NCBI RefSeq assembly: GCF_947507565.1
Contig: NC_089175.1
Span: 2,717,733-2,781,732 of the forward strand
Origin: Oscarella lobularis
Lineage: Eukaryota > Porifera > Homoscleromorpha > Homosclerophorida > Oscarellidae
Direction of reading: 5' to 3'
Length of the DNA stretch: 64,000 bases
A program made the translations under genes and the position numbers. Within the stretch, counting starts at the first letter, position 1. Every line of letters starts with the position of its first letter. The notes beneath the pieces are model-generated. The model was given only the letters and a program-made list of their open reading frames with translations, searched no databases and was not told where the DNA came from. Of this stretch, positions 1-8,791 are shown one piece after another.

Positions 1-1196
1 GGATTGCGTCTCAGAACGAAGATCGTTGGGAAAGTGACGTCAAAACGGAAAAAGAATTGCAGGAAACAGTGACAAGGTAATAATGCCAGAAAATATTTAA
101 TTTACGTATTGCAATTTCTTTGGATAGCGCTGCTGACCAACTCGAAGAGTCCGAAAAGAAACGCTGTGACGAAGTGAAATCCCAGAGTGAAGAGGCTCAA
201 ACGAAAATCAATGCTGATCTGGAAAACGTAAGAAAGATTTCGATACCTAGTGAATAATTGGATTATTTCATTGTGCAGTTGTTGACTTCGAACGCTGGTC
301 TAAGTCAAAATTTGTCTGCTTTGGGTACAAGTACGACGGAAAGCTGCTCTTCCATGCAAACGGTAAAAGAAGAAACTTTTATAGAAAAAATTGTCTTATT
401 TTTTTTCTTACCAAGACGACGGAATCAGATGCGACTGATCAACTTGGCGCGCTCGATTTTTATTCGTCTCAATTTCAGAAATTTGATTTAAATCAGAAAG
501 CCACGATGACGGTAAGGAGAGATAAAGGCGAAATCATAAGGCCTCTTCATTTGTCTCTTACAAAGGATGCGGATCAAAACGTTTCTCTCGGCTTGGGCTC
601 ATTGGTGTCGTCTGTCACGGACTTTGGTTCGTCTTCTCACGCGAAACTGTCCGCTTGGAAGGACCTCGCGGTTGATATGGCAACGCAGGGAGATCAATTT
701 GAGACGTCTTGCGTCAAGGAAATTGGTCAATGGAAGGGCAGAGTGACCAGATTCGTTGACGTCGATTTGAAGACAGTTGTGCCAACGGGTAAACGAGTGT
801 TTTATTCTGTATTTTTTGCTCTATTGTTTCTTAGGTGAAACTCCCCAACGTCGCGTTCTTCACTATCCTCACGAGTTGACGTCGATTTGCAGCAATTCCA
901 AGCTATTGAAGTCGTTCAAAGTGAATCCAGACGCTCTGCCGCGTTTCGAAGATTCGGATGTGGAGGAAACAGAAGACAAGACTCCGAATACGTCATCTCA
1001 GTCTCAATCTCTTGAGATTTCCTTCGACGACAGAGTAGATCCATTTTGAGAGTGTCATCTGAGACTGTAGTTAGCTTGTCGTGTTTTTCAGGTGAGCAAG
1101 GAGAATGATGAGGAAACTCCTCCAGCGTCAAAGTCGACGGCTTCCGAGCCAATAAGCAAGGCTCCATTAGTTGGAATCACTAATCAAGTGTCCTAG
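1..1196 (+). CDS. KIF11: Kinesin-5 (Eg5/KIF11), C-terminal part only
   Basis: This is the 3' end of a plus-end-directed, homotetrameric mitotic spindle motor; the motor domain lies left of the window. Visible exons are about 1-76, 128-227, 279-362, about 416-511, 566-788, 835 to about 1038, and a last one near 1092-1196 ending in TAG. The acidic, glutamine-rich coiled coil is followed by the tail signature DLKTVVPTG-ETPQRR. This matches the vertebrate DLKxDIPTGxTPQRR segment, where the Cdk1-phosphorylated threonine of the BimC box lies. The extreme C-terminus (SKENDEE...) resembles the vertebrate DKEN end. Introns are about 46-54 bases, typical of this window. The family assignment is firm; the last donor is less certain. 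Confidence 0.88.
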
Positions 1197-1284
1197 AAAC
1201 TGACGTGCAGCTAGATTAGTTTTATCTCTCTTTTTTTTTGCGCACAGAACATGTAGGTCGTAAATTGATTGTGAAAATATGTAC

Positions 1285-1341
1285 TGCCGTAAACTGTCGT
1301 AACGTTGGCTAGCCATGTGGCGGCAAGTTTTCGCCCGTAAA
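1285..1341 (+). pseudogene. NUP160 5' fragment, copy A
   Basis: About 57 bases match the leader and first codons of the intact NUP160 start at 8792 (CTGCCGTAAA..., then ATGTGGCGGCAAG...). The match stops after about nine codons, where sequence of the Uma2-like unit begins. It is one of three truncated copies of the NUP160 start left of the real gene. Confidence 0.75.
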
Positions 1342-1499
1342 ATGAACCTACATTCGCCTGTCTTTCCAGGCTAATTCGTCTGCGTTTTTTTTAGCGTCGA
1401 TACCGACTACAGCCCAGGCTAGCCACTGCGCTTTACGTGGTGTTCGGTTCATCTAAAACTCTATTTCCACGCGATAAAGCATGCCCTCGCAGTCATTCT

Positions 1500-1550
1500 C
1501 TAGTTTCCCGGATAAACCTTTTCAAAGATTCGGTTTATCCGGGAGACTAG
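1500..1550. repeat. Short inverted repeat (hairpin) in Uma2 unit 1
   Basis: CTAGTTTCCCGGATAAACC is followed 13 bases later by its inverse complement with one mismatch. The same hairpin appears, degenerate, near 7493-7550 in unit 3 and half-deleted near 2876 in unit 2. It therefore belongs to the duplicated unit. Function is unknown. Confidence 0.75.
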
Positions 1551-1883
1551 GAAAAGGAGAGCACTGCTGGGCACCCCCCCGGCTACCACGAGGCTACCAA
1601 TGAACGATCAGTCATTGCGAGGCTGCAGGGTTCGTTATCGCTTTCCGGCAAGTTGCCACAGTTATAGAAAAGGGCCTAATATGTTCATTTTTTTTGCATC
1701 GTGACGTAAACACCCACGCCTGAAAAGAAAAATCTTCGCCCCCAAATCTCTACTGTCAAATGCCACTTTTTCATGAACGTAGCCCCAATAGATTTTTTTG
1801 ATTGCTTGGGTTTCTGTATGGTTCTACCATAGAGAAGCCTCAGTTAGCGGACAACTTCTCTATGATTTCTTTATTTTGTTTAG

Positions 1884-2582
1884 GATCCTGCTGTCCGCTG
1901 GCACGGCTTTCTTTTGAACGCGGAAGACGCCGACTTGGTGCAACATCTCACAGTCTCCTCCGTGGCCGACTTCATAGAAGCCGCGGAAATCTTCAGCAGC
2001 ATTGGAATAAAGCTTGAACGAGAACGCGGTGTCTCGTTTTCACCCAAGGGGTCACATCGTCCCCACGCAGAAGGCCAAGCAGAAATCGGTTATCAAGTGA
2101 AAATGTGGATAGATTACGACTTCGATTTTTTTTGGTCTGGAACTAATGCATTTTTGGCCATCGACGATTCCGTCATCGTTCCTGACGTATCAGCTGGACC
2201 ATCTGCTGGACCAGCGAATGACCAGTTGACCACTTTTGCATGTGAGGTCAGCGATAGAAACTCCGTGACACAAGAAAGAATCGACACCTATTATCGCCAT
2301 GCTGAAGTCCAATACCTTCTGGTCATCAGAATTGGATGGTATGAGAATGGCCGTCCGGCTACTTTGACGTCGCTGAAAGCGGAACTGCATGACGTTCCGA
2401 ACAGGTCACTAATTGGAAATGTTGACGTTCTTCAATGTACACAAGCAAACCGAGCAGCGATGATTACCTTACCTCGCGCACGCCTTTTCCAAGGCGCTCC
2501 AATTCCTCCGAATGCAAGGGACTTCACAATCAATCTCTATCGCGTGAAAAGGAGAATCGAGACTGGCATAAGGAACATTTAA
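1884..2582 (+). CDS. Uma2-like (PDDEXK superfamily) protein, copy 1
   Basis: The frame of about 233 codons opens just after a splice acceptor (TTTGTTTAG) and ends in TAA. It has no ATG of its own before conserved sequence, so an upstream exon is likely. Its layout resembles the bacterial Uma2 family of putative nucleases (PF05685): VPDVSAGP, then FACEVSD about 30 residues on, then ERIDTYYRHAEVQYLLVI, the equivalent of Uma2 K..Y...GV.EYWLVD. The usual Lys of the ExK motif is not evident (EVS), so catalysis is uncertain. Copies 2 and 3 (3237, 7970) are nearly identical and also open. Function and cellular location are unknown. Confidence 0.6.
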   Translation, partial: DPAVRWHGFLLNAEDADLVQHLTVSSVADFIEAAEIFSSIGIKLERERGVSFSPKGSHRPHAEGQAEIGYQVKMWIDYDFDFFWSGTNAFLAIDDSVIVPDVSAGPSAGPANDQLTTFACEVSDRNSVTQERIDTYYRHAEVQYLLVIRIGWYENGRPATLTSLKAELHDVPNRSLIGNVDVLQCTQANRAAMITLPRARLFQGAPIPPNARDFTINLYRVKRRIETGIRNI

Positions 2583-2740
2583 GTGTTATTTTTGCTTGTA
2601 AGTTTGTCGTGAATACGAATACGAAATTGAGCTAGAAGTGCATATTATATCTCACATTCTGCCTGATCAAAATTGTGATAGCCTATACTTGGCACGTGAC
2701 GAAGCAACGCGCGAGACGTACGTAAACATGTAGCTCGTAC

Positions 2741-2870
2741 AAATTGACTGCCGTAACATAATAACTAACGTTGGCTAGCCATGTGGCGGCAAGTTTTCGC
2801 CCGTAGTTCGTCGTACGTCGACAACTGGACGACGCTGACGATCAAAGGCGGCGGCGGAACGTTTGTCGTC
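2741..2870 (+). pseudogene. NUP160 5' fragment, copy B
   Basis: The NUP160 leader and about 34 codons of exon 1 (through GGGGTFVV) match the intact gene at 8792. They break off into the CATTCTCTAGTTTCCCGG sequence that starts the next Uma2-like unit. It has no downstream exons and cannot be functional. Confidence 0.8.
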
Positions 2871-3236
2871 ATTCTCTAGTTTCCCGGATAAACCTTTTCA
2901 AAGATACCCACTGGCTGGACACCCTGGCTACTCCTGGCGACGCGAGGCTGCCAATGAACGATCAGTCATTGCGAGGCTGCAGGGTTCGTTATCGCTTTCC
3001 GGAAAGTTGCCACAGTTATAGAAAAGGGGCCTAATATGTTCATTTTTTGCATCGTGACGTAAACACCCACGCCTGAAAAGAAAAATCTTCGCCCCCAAGT
3101 CTCTACTGTCAAATTCCACTTTTTCATGAACGTAGCCCTGATAGATTTTTTTGATTGCTTGGGTTTCTGTATGGTTCTACCATAGAGAAGCCTCAGTTAG
3201 CGGACAACTTCTCTATGATTTCTTTATTTTGTTTAG

Positions 3237-3938
3237 GATCCTGCTGTCCGCTGGCACGGCTTTCTTTTGAACGCGGAAGACGCCGACTTGGGTCAATATC
3301 TCACAGACTCCTCCGTGGCCGACTTCATAGAAGCCGCGGAAATCTTCAGCAGCATTGGAATAAAGCTTGAACGAGAACGCGGCACTGTCTCGTTTTCACC
3401 CATGGGGGCACATGGTCCCCACGCAGAAGGCCAAGCAGAAATCGTTCATCAAGTGAAAATGTGGATAGATTACGACTTCGATTTTTTTTGGTCTGGAACT
3501 GATAAATTTTTGGCCATCGACGATTCCGTCATCGTTCCTGACGTATCAGCTGGACCATCTGCTGGACCAGCGAATGACCAGTTGATCACTTTTGCATGTG
3601 AAGTCAGCGATAGAAACCCCGTGACACAAGAAAGAATCGACACCTATTATCGCCATGCTGAAGTCCAATACCTTCTGGTCATCAGAATTGGATGGTATGA
3701 GAATGGCCGTCCGGGTACTTTGACGTTGCTGAAAGCGGAACTGTATGACGTTCCGAACAGGTCACGAATTGGAAATGTTGACGTTCTTCAATGTACACAA
3801 GAAAACCAAGCAGCGATGATTACCTTACCTCGCGCACGCCTTTACCAAGGCGCTCCAATTCCTCCGAATGCAAGGGACTTCACAATCAATCTCTATCGCG
3901 TGAAAAGGAGCATCGAGACTGGCATAAGGAACATTTAA
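3237..3938 (+). CDS. Uma2-like (PDDEXK superfamily) protein, copy 2
   Basis: This is a second intact copy, differing from copies 1 and 3 at a handful of residues. It has the same acceptor-led start (DPAVRWHGFLLNAEDADL) and the same candidate motifs PDVSAGP, CEVSD and YYRHAEVQYLLVI. Its unit is shorter because the 5' part of the upstream region is deleted. It is followed by NUP160 fragment C. All three frames have stayed open, which means either very recent duplication or selection on the protein. Confidence 0.6.
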   Translation, partial: DPAVRWHGFLLNAEDADLGQYLTDSSVADFIEAAEIFSSIGIKLERERGTVSFSPMGAHGPHAEGQAEIVHQVKMWIDYDFDFFWSGTDKFLAIDDSVIVPDVSAGPSAGPANDQLITFACEVSDRNPVTQERIDTYYRHAEVQYLLVIRIGWYENGRPGTLTLLKAELYDVPNRSRIGNVDVLQCTQENQAAMITLPRARLYQGAPIPPNARDFTINLYRVKRSIETGIRNI

Positions 3939-4019
3939 GTGTTATTTTTGCTTGTAAGTTTGTCGTGAATACGAATACGAAATTGAGTTAGAAGTGCATA
4001 TTATATGATCTCACATTCC

Positions 4020-4343
4020 AAAATTGACTGCCGTAAAGTGTCGTAACGTTGGCTAGCCATGTGGCGGCAAGTTTTCGCCCGTAGTTCGTCGTACGTCGAC
4101 AACTGGACGACGCTGACGATCAAAGGCGGCGGCGGAACGTTTGTCGTCGACGAAAATGCTCTCGTCGGCGGCGGAATTCCCTATCGAGACTCGGGATCGC
4201 GCAATTCTCTCGTGCAAAACCGTTTCGTCGTTTGGTGAGCGCCAAACAGAAGTCAAACGCGCATCGTAACACGTCGAAACAGGCGCTGCTTGAACGCTCA
4301 AGTGATAGAAATCGCCGAATATTCGCTCGACGCCCAACTGAAG
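4020..4343 (+). pseudogene. NUP160 5' fragment, copy C (exon 1, intron 1, part of exon 2)
   Basis: By eye it is essentially identical to 8753-9076, including the first intron and exon 2 up to DAQLK. It then breaks abruptly into sequence belonging to an antisense PLA2G15/LCAT-like fragment. The near-identity, introns included, points to a recent DNA-level segmental duplication rather than a retrocopy. Confidence 0.85.
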
Positions 4344-4359
4344 GTCTGTGTAACCGAAG

Positions 4360-5243
4360 GGTCTGTGCACGGTTCGGCCAAATCAATTTTTAATTTTAGT
4401 TAATCAATTTCAATTTTATTTTAATTGAATAAAATTAAAACTTAGTAAAATCAAATTGAATAAAATTGAATAAAATTGAATAAAATTGAATAAAATTGAA
4501 TATAATTAAACAAATTTAAACAAAATTAAATAAAATTGAATAAAATTGCGCCTACCTCTGTTATCACGCGTTGGGAAGGTGTCGTTGCCATGTGACGGCT
4601 GTTGCATGCCGCATGCTCAGTGCCTGTACACGGACAAGACTTCGATCAAAAATGCAAAGAGATTTCTCACCGTTTTCAGCAAGAGATAACCGACGTTCGC
4701 GGCTTCAGCGAGAAAAGTGTCTGCCGGTTTTGCCTGGATCTTCATAACACGTCCGAGAGGCGCCAATGCCACGAGGCTGCCCTCGCGCCAATGCCACGTT
4801 TGCGCAATTTCTTTGCAATCTTTTTTCATCTCAGTCACCAGCTAGTTGGTAGTCTACGATGCCCTTTTACACTTTTCTCGCTGAAGCCGCGAACGTCGGT
4901 TATCTCTTGCTGAAAACGGTGAGGAATCTCTCTGTATTTTTGATCGAAGGAAGTCTTGTCCGTCTACAGGCACTGAGCATGCGGCGTGCAACAGCCGTCA
5001 CATGGCAACGACACCTTCCCGACGCGTGATAACAGAGGTAGGCGCAATTATATTCAATTTTATTCAATTTCATTCAATTATATTCAATTTTATTCAATTT
5101 TATTCAATTTTATTCAATTTTATTCAATTTTATTCAATTTTATTCAATTTGATTTTATTAAATTTTAATTTTATTCAATTAAAATAAAATTGAAATTGAT
5201 TAACTAAAATTAAAAATTGATTTGGCCGAACCGTGCACAGACC
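4360..5243. mobile_element. Fold-back (long-TIR) non-autonomous DNA element, 884 bases
   Basis: The ends are perfect inverted repeats, GGTCTGTGCACGGTTCGGCC and its complement. They are flanked by a 6-base target duplication CCGAAG (4354-4359 and 5244-5249). Both arms are inverted copies of each other over more than 300 bases. The arms include many repeats of an ATAAAATTGA decamer and an inner pair of about 160 bases around 4546-4720 and 4870-5045. No transposase is present, and reading frames inside are by-products of the repeats. It landed in sequence of the PLA2G15/LCAT-like fragment. The superfamily is not clear from the TIR. Confidence 0.9.
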
Positions 5244-6006
5244 CCGAAGCCTTTCACATTTTTTTAGATTTTGTACTTGATCTCCCTTCCAATTGTTGCA
5301 CAAGACAAGACTCTCCTCGTTCACCGTTCCGTCGCCGTTGCAATAGAGAGAAGTTGGGTCCCCATTGGGAAACTCGCCGGCCGCGTAAACGACCTGCGTA
5401 ACCGTGCTCACGTTCGCACCGTAGATGTAGTGGAGAGTGACGTCGGGAAAGGCGAGCGACTGCGTCACGTTCGAAACGTTCTTCCAAACCGAGCGAAAAA
5501 TCGATATCCTTGAAAAACGTCTCGTAATCGTTCGCCGTATAATTCTTCGTCGACGTTATGATGATTGGCTCGCTACTCCAGTCGCGCGGCGTGGGCATGA
5601 GCCAGGCGCTCGACGGCGCCGATCGTTGAACGGGACGCATGTCGCGAGCGCTCAGTATCGGTATTTTGAGATTATAGCCGGACGCATAGCCGCGCATCGA
5701 GTCCGCCCGCGCCCGCCACGGTCCCGCGATGGGAATGAAGGAAGCGACGTAGAGCAATTTTCACGAGTCGGCGACGACTTAGTTGAGGAAGTAGAGCGTC
5801 TGCAGGCAGCCGAGACTGTGAGCGACGAGAGTGACCTTTCGATTGCCGTTCATTTTATACGTGTCTTTGATGAGGAGACGAAGTTGGGTGAAATACTCGG
5901 GTCTGTCCACTGGGGAGAAGATTAATTGACGCCGGACGAAAGGGAGTCGACAATCCGGCTCATCTTGCTGATTTTGGCGCAGCCTTGACAAGCGCTGATT
6001 CGGCAA
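5244..6006 (-). pseudogene. PLA2G15/LCAT-like phospholipase, broken fragment
   Basis: On the minus strand the blocks are recognisable: VTLVAHSLGCLQTLYFLN (lipase Ser in AHSLG), then VASFIPIAGPW, QRSAPSSAWLMP, NYTANDYETFFKDIDFS, LHYIYGANVST and NGDGTVNEESLVLC. These follow the order of lysosomal phospholipase A2 and LCAT. Frame is lost near 5490 by one extra base, and in-frame stops lie near 5770-5785 where a conserved Gln and Trp are expected. The DWR motif reads DCR. The N-terminal third and the C-terminal catalytic His region are missing. A few bases (4344-4359) continue beyond the fold-back element. It is a dead host-gene fragment. Confidence 0.78.
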
Positions 6007-6037
6007 GCAGTCTTGGAGGAAATGGACGTGAGTAACA

Positions 6038-6342
6038 ATGTCTTTCCCAAAGCAGAAGTTCCAATTCTTTTGGCTGCACTTCCAGATTCCTCAACGACTG
6101 CGACTCACTCTTGAATTGCTAAAGAAAGAGCACGCGATTGTCACTCTACAGACAAAAGCTGGGACGCGAAGTGGAGGAGAAAGTGAACAAAACGAAAGGA
6201 AGTATTTACTGCAAGAAAAGCTGAAAATCATAAAAAAGAAGTAGGCCTCAAAGTGACAAAACGGGAGAAATCAAAGTTCCAAGCTATTAGTGTAGAAAGA
6301 CGACAATGGTGCTGTGGCAGAGAAGTTCAGAGAAAAAGTGAA
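6038..6342 (+). pseudogene. Mitochondrial Lon protease (LONP1) fragment
   Basis: The readable pieces are ELLKKEHAIVTLQ, NERKYLLQEKLKIIKK and, in another frame, KDDNGAVAEKFREKVK. They match consecutive parts of the LONP1 N-terminal coiled-coil region (LLKKE...[35 protein letters not shown]). Frame changes and stops separate them, and no ATPase or protease domain follows. It lies beside the PLA2G15/LCAT-like fragment in the same block of broken sequence. Confidence 0.65.
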
Positions 6343-7838
6343 GGTAAGATTCGAAATTAGTATATTTTTAATTAATTAATTAATACCACTATCTCGTCTG
6401 TATATGTCTGCTTGGAAATTCAAAGCAACGAAGATGCGGTTCCACTTTTCTACCAGTCGCCTAAGACGTCACGAAATAAACAGACAAGGGGCCGTTCAGT
6501 AAAACCTGATATACAGCTGCAGTAATGCCATTCTAACGTAAATAATTTTTTTAGGCAACTTGTCTGTACAGTACTAACCCTCTTAGAGCCAGGCTTGTGC
6601 CGCTGTGCTGTAGAGATGTGGTTGGTCAGGCGGTTGGTCACTGTTTTAGGCTCCCCTGGAGTATTTCCGCTGCCGCTCATCCACCCTAATGGAACCGGCA
6701 CACGGCTCGCCAGATAGGCGTTCGTTTTTCAAGTAGCGACTTCATATGTCTCTAGAGTAGGCCTACAATGTACCTTGTGGCCGATTCTTTGTTGTCTTCG
6801 CTGTCACCACAGGAAAGTAGGGGTCGCCCAGTCCAGCCCAGTTCCCACTCGCGGGAGTGGCGAACCCAGTGAGTGCGTTATCACATTTCTGTGATGACAG
6901 CATATGATGACAGCTGATGTCATCCGATGTCATCACAGTGTTAGTGTTCACAACGAGAAAAGATAAGCGCAGAACACGTGACGTCGATCGCTCTTCCGAT
7001 GGATTATCTTCGTCGCAGCCCGACAGGCTCACCAGCACCGTAAGTATCCTCTCTTCGACATTCATAGTTTGCTCGCTTTGTCGCTCCCGTCGCCACGCGA
7101 CTCGCTGTCTTTCACGTGTTCGGTTCATCTAAAACTCTACACCCTCCGATTTCCACGCGATAAGAAAAGGGTCCCTCCCCATGCCTCGCTAGCCTCGTCT
7201 CAGACCCTTTCTCGCTTTGACCCTTTCTGAGAAAGGGTCTGGGCTGGTACCGCCCTAATGTGGGCGGTACCAGCCTCTAGACCTTGGCCCAGCCAAAAAT
7301 ATTTTGAAGAACGCGTCTTTGAGTACTGATTGGCTAACCCCTATTGTTACCTCACTAGCGGGCGAGCATGCGCAGTGTTTGTCCGCCCTGCTGGCGGCAG
7401 AGATTAAGTAGGAGACTACTCCTACTTAATCTCTGCTGGCGGTACCGCGCAGTAGGTCACCTGACCCTTCCTATTAGCCTCGTCATTCTCTAGTTTCCCG
7501 GATAAACCGTAACCTTTTGAAAGATACGGTTTATACGGGAGACCAGGAAAAGAAGAGCACTGGCTGGGGGCTACTCCTGGCGACGCGAGGCTACCAATGA
7601 ACGATCAGTCATTGCGAGGCTGCAGGGTTCGTTATCGCTTTCCGGCAAGTTGCCACAGTTATAGAAAAGGGGCCTAATATGTTCATTTTTTGCATCGTGA
7701 CGTAAACACCCACGCCTGAAAAGAAAAATCTTCGCCCCCAAGTCTCTACTGTCAAATTCCACTTTTTCATGAACGTAGCCCTGATAGATTTTTTTGATTG
7801 CTTGGGTTTCTGTATGGTTCTGTACCATAGAGAAGCCT
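6343..7838. repeat. Non-coding repeat-rich stretch with three strong hairpins
   Basis: I found no convincing gene. Perfect inverted repeats lie at 7201-7213/7229-7241 (CAGACCCTTTCTC), about 7243-7255/7261-7273 (GCTGGTACCGCCC) and 7397-7414/7419-7436 (GCAGAGATTAAGTAGGAG, loop ACTA). From about 7109 the sequence matches the upstream part of Uma2-like unit 1 (GTTCGGTTCATCTAAAACTCT at 1442). From about 7482 it carries the shared hairpin and leader of the unit. Confidence 0.7.
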
Positions 7839-7917
7839 TAGCCTCGCGTGGCCAGGCCCTTTTCCCTGATCTCCCGGATACTCCGAGAGGGGAAAAGGGC
7901 CTGGCCACGCGAGGCTA
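7839..7917. mobile_element. 79-base palindromic MITE with 9-base target duplication
   Basis: The element reads TAGCCTCGCGTGGCCAGGCC...GGCCTGGCCACGCGAGGCTA. It is nearly a full hairpin with an imperfect inner loop. GAGAAGCCT is duplicated on both sides (7830-7838 and 7918-7926) and is single in Uma2 units 1 and 2. That gives a clean empty site for comparison. A 9-base duplication fits Mutator-like elements. It sits just upstream of the Uma2-like acceptor, consistent with an intron. Confidence 0.88.
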
Positions 7918-7969
7918 GAGAAGCCTCAGTTAGCGGACAACTTCTCTATGATTTCTTTATTTTGTTTAG

Positions 7970-8671
7970 GATCCTGCTGTCCGCTGGCACGGCTTTCTTT
8001 TGAACGCGGAAGACGCCGACTTGGTGCAATATCTCACAGACTCCTCCGTGGCCGACTTCATAGAAGCCGCGGAAATCTTCAGCAGCATTGGAATAAAGCT
8101 TGAACGAGAACGCGGCACTGTCTCGTTTTCACCCATGGGGTCACATTGTCCCCACGCAGCAGGCCAAGCAGAAATCGGCCATCAAGTGGATATGTGGATA
8201 GATTACGACTTCGATTTTTTTTGGTCTGGAACTAATGCATTTTTGGCCATCGACGATTCCGTCATCGTTCCTGACGTATCAGCTGGACCATCTGCTGGAC
8301 CAGCGAATGACCAGTTGACCACTTTTGCATGTGAGGTCAGCGATAGAAACCCCGTGACACAAGAAAGAATCGACACCTATTATCGCCATGCTGAAGTCCA
8401 ATACCTTCTGGTCATCAGAATTGGATGGTATGAGAATGGCCGTCCGGCTACTTTGACGTCGCTGAAAGCGGAACTGTATGACGTTCCGAACAGGTCACGA
8501 ATTGGAAATGTTGACGTTCTTCAATGTACACAAGAAAACCAAGCAGCGATGATTACCTTACCTCGCGCACGCCTTTACCAAGGCGCTCCTATTCCTCCGA
8601 ATGCAAGGGACTTCACAATCAATCTCTATCGCGTGAAAAGGAGAATCGAGACTGGCATAAGGAACATTTAA
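7970..8671 (+). CDS. Uma2-like (PDDEXK superfamily) protein, copy 3
   Basis: This third intact copy again starts at a TTTGTTTAG acceptor and ends in TAA about 120 bases before the NUP160 start codon. It keeps PDVSAGP, CEVSD and YYRHAEVQYLLVI. Here the presumed upstream intron carries the 79-base MITE while the coding part is undisturbed, which supports the splice model. It is probably the arrangement from which the other units were copied, since it alone joins a complete NUP160. Confidence 0.6.
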   Translation, partial: DPAVRWHGFLLNAEDADLVQYLTDSSVADFIEAAEIFSSIGIKLERERGTVSFSPMGSHCPHAAGQAEIGHQVDMWIDYDFDFFWSGTNAFLAIDDSVIVPDVSAGPSAGPANDQLTTFACEVSDRNPVTQERIDTYYRHAEVQYLLVIRIGWYENGRPATLTSLKAELYDVPNRSRIGNVDVLQCTQENQAAMITLPRARLYQGAPIPPNARDFTINLYRVKRRIETGIRNI

Positions 8672-8791
8672 GTGTTATTTTTGCTTGTAAGTTTGTCGTG
8701 AATACGAATACGAAATTGAGTTAGAAGTGCATATTATATGATCTCACATTCCAAAATTGACTGCCGTAAAGTGTCGTAACGTTGGCTAGCC

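Larger units (their letters stand above)
1197..1883. other. Non-coding stretch before Uma2-like copy 1
   Basis: It holds the KIF11 3' flank, NUP160 fragment A, the 1500-1550 hairpin and the upstream part of the Uma2-like unit. A short reading frame starting at the ATG at 1773 (MNVAPIDFFDCLG...) is kept in all three units, as MNVALIDFFDCLG in units 2 and 3. It could be the missing first exon, but no strong splice donor follows it. Confidence 0.5.

Noticed and set aside
2928-3119. Minus-strand frame shared by Uma2 units 2 and 3 (also 7571-7828)
   Set aside because: It lies in the non-coding leader of the unit, has no recognisable domain, and is not kept open in unit 1. Similarity only reflects the duplication.
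4602-5187. Several open frames inside the 884-base element
   Set aside because: They are products of the inverted arms and the ATAAAATTGA repeats; no transposase or other domain.
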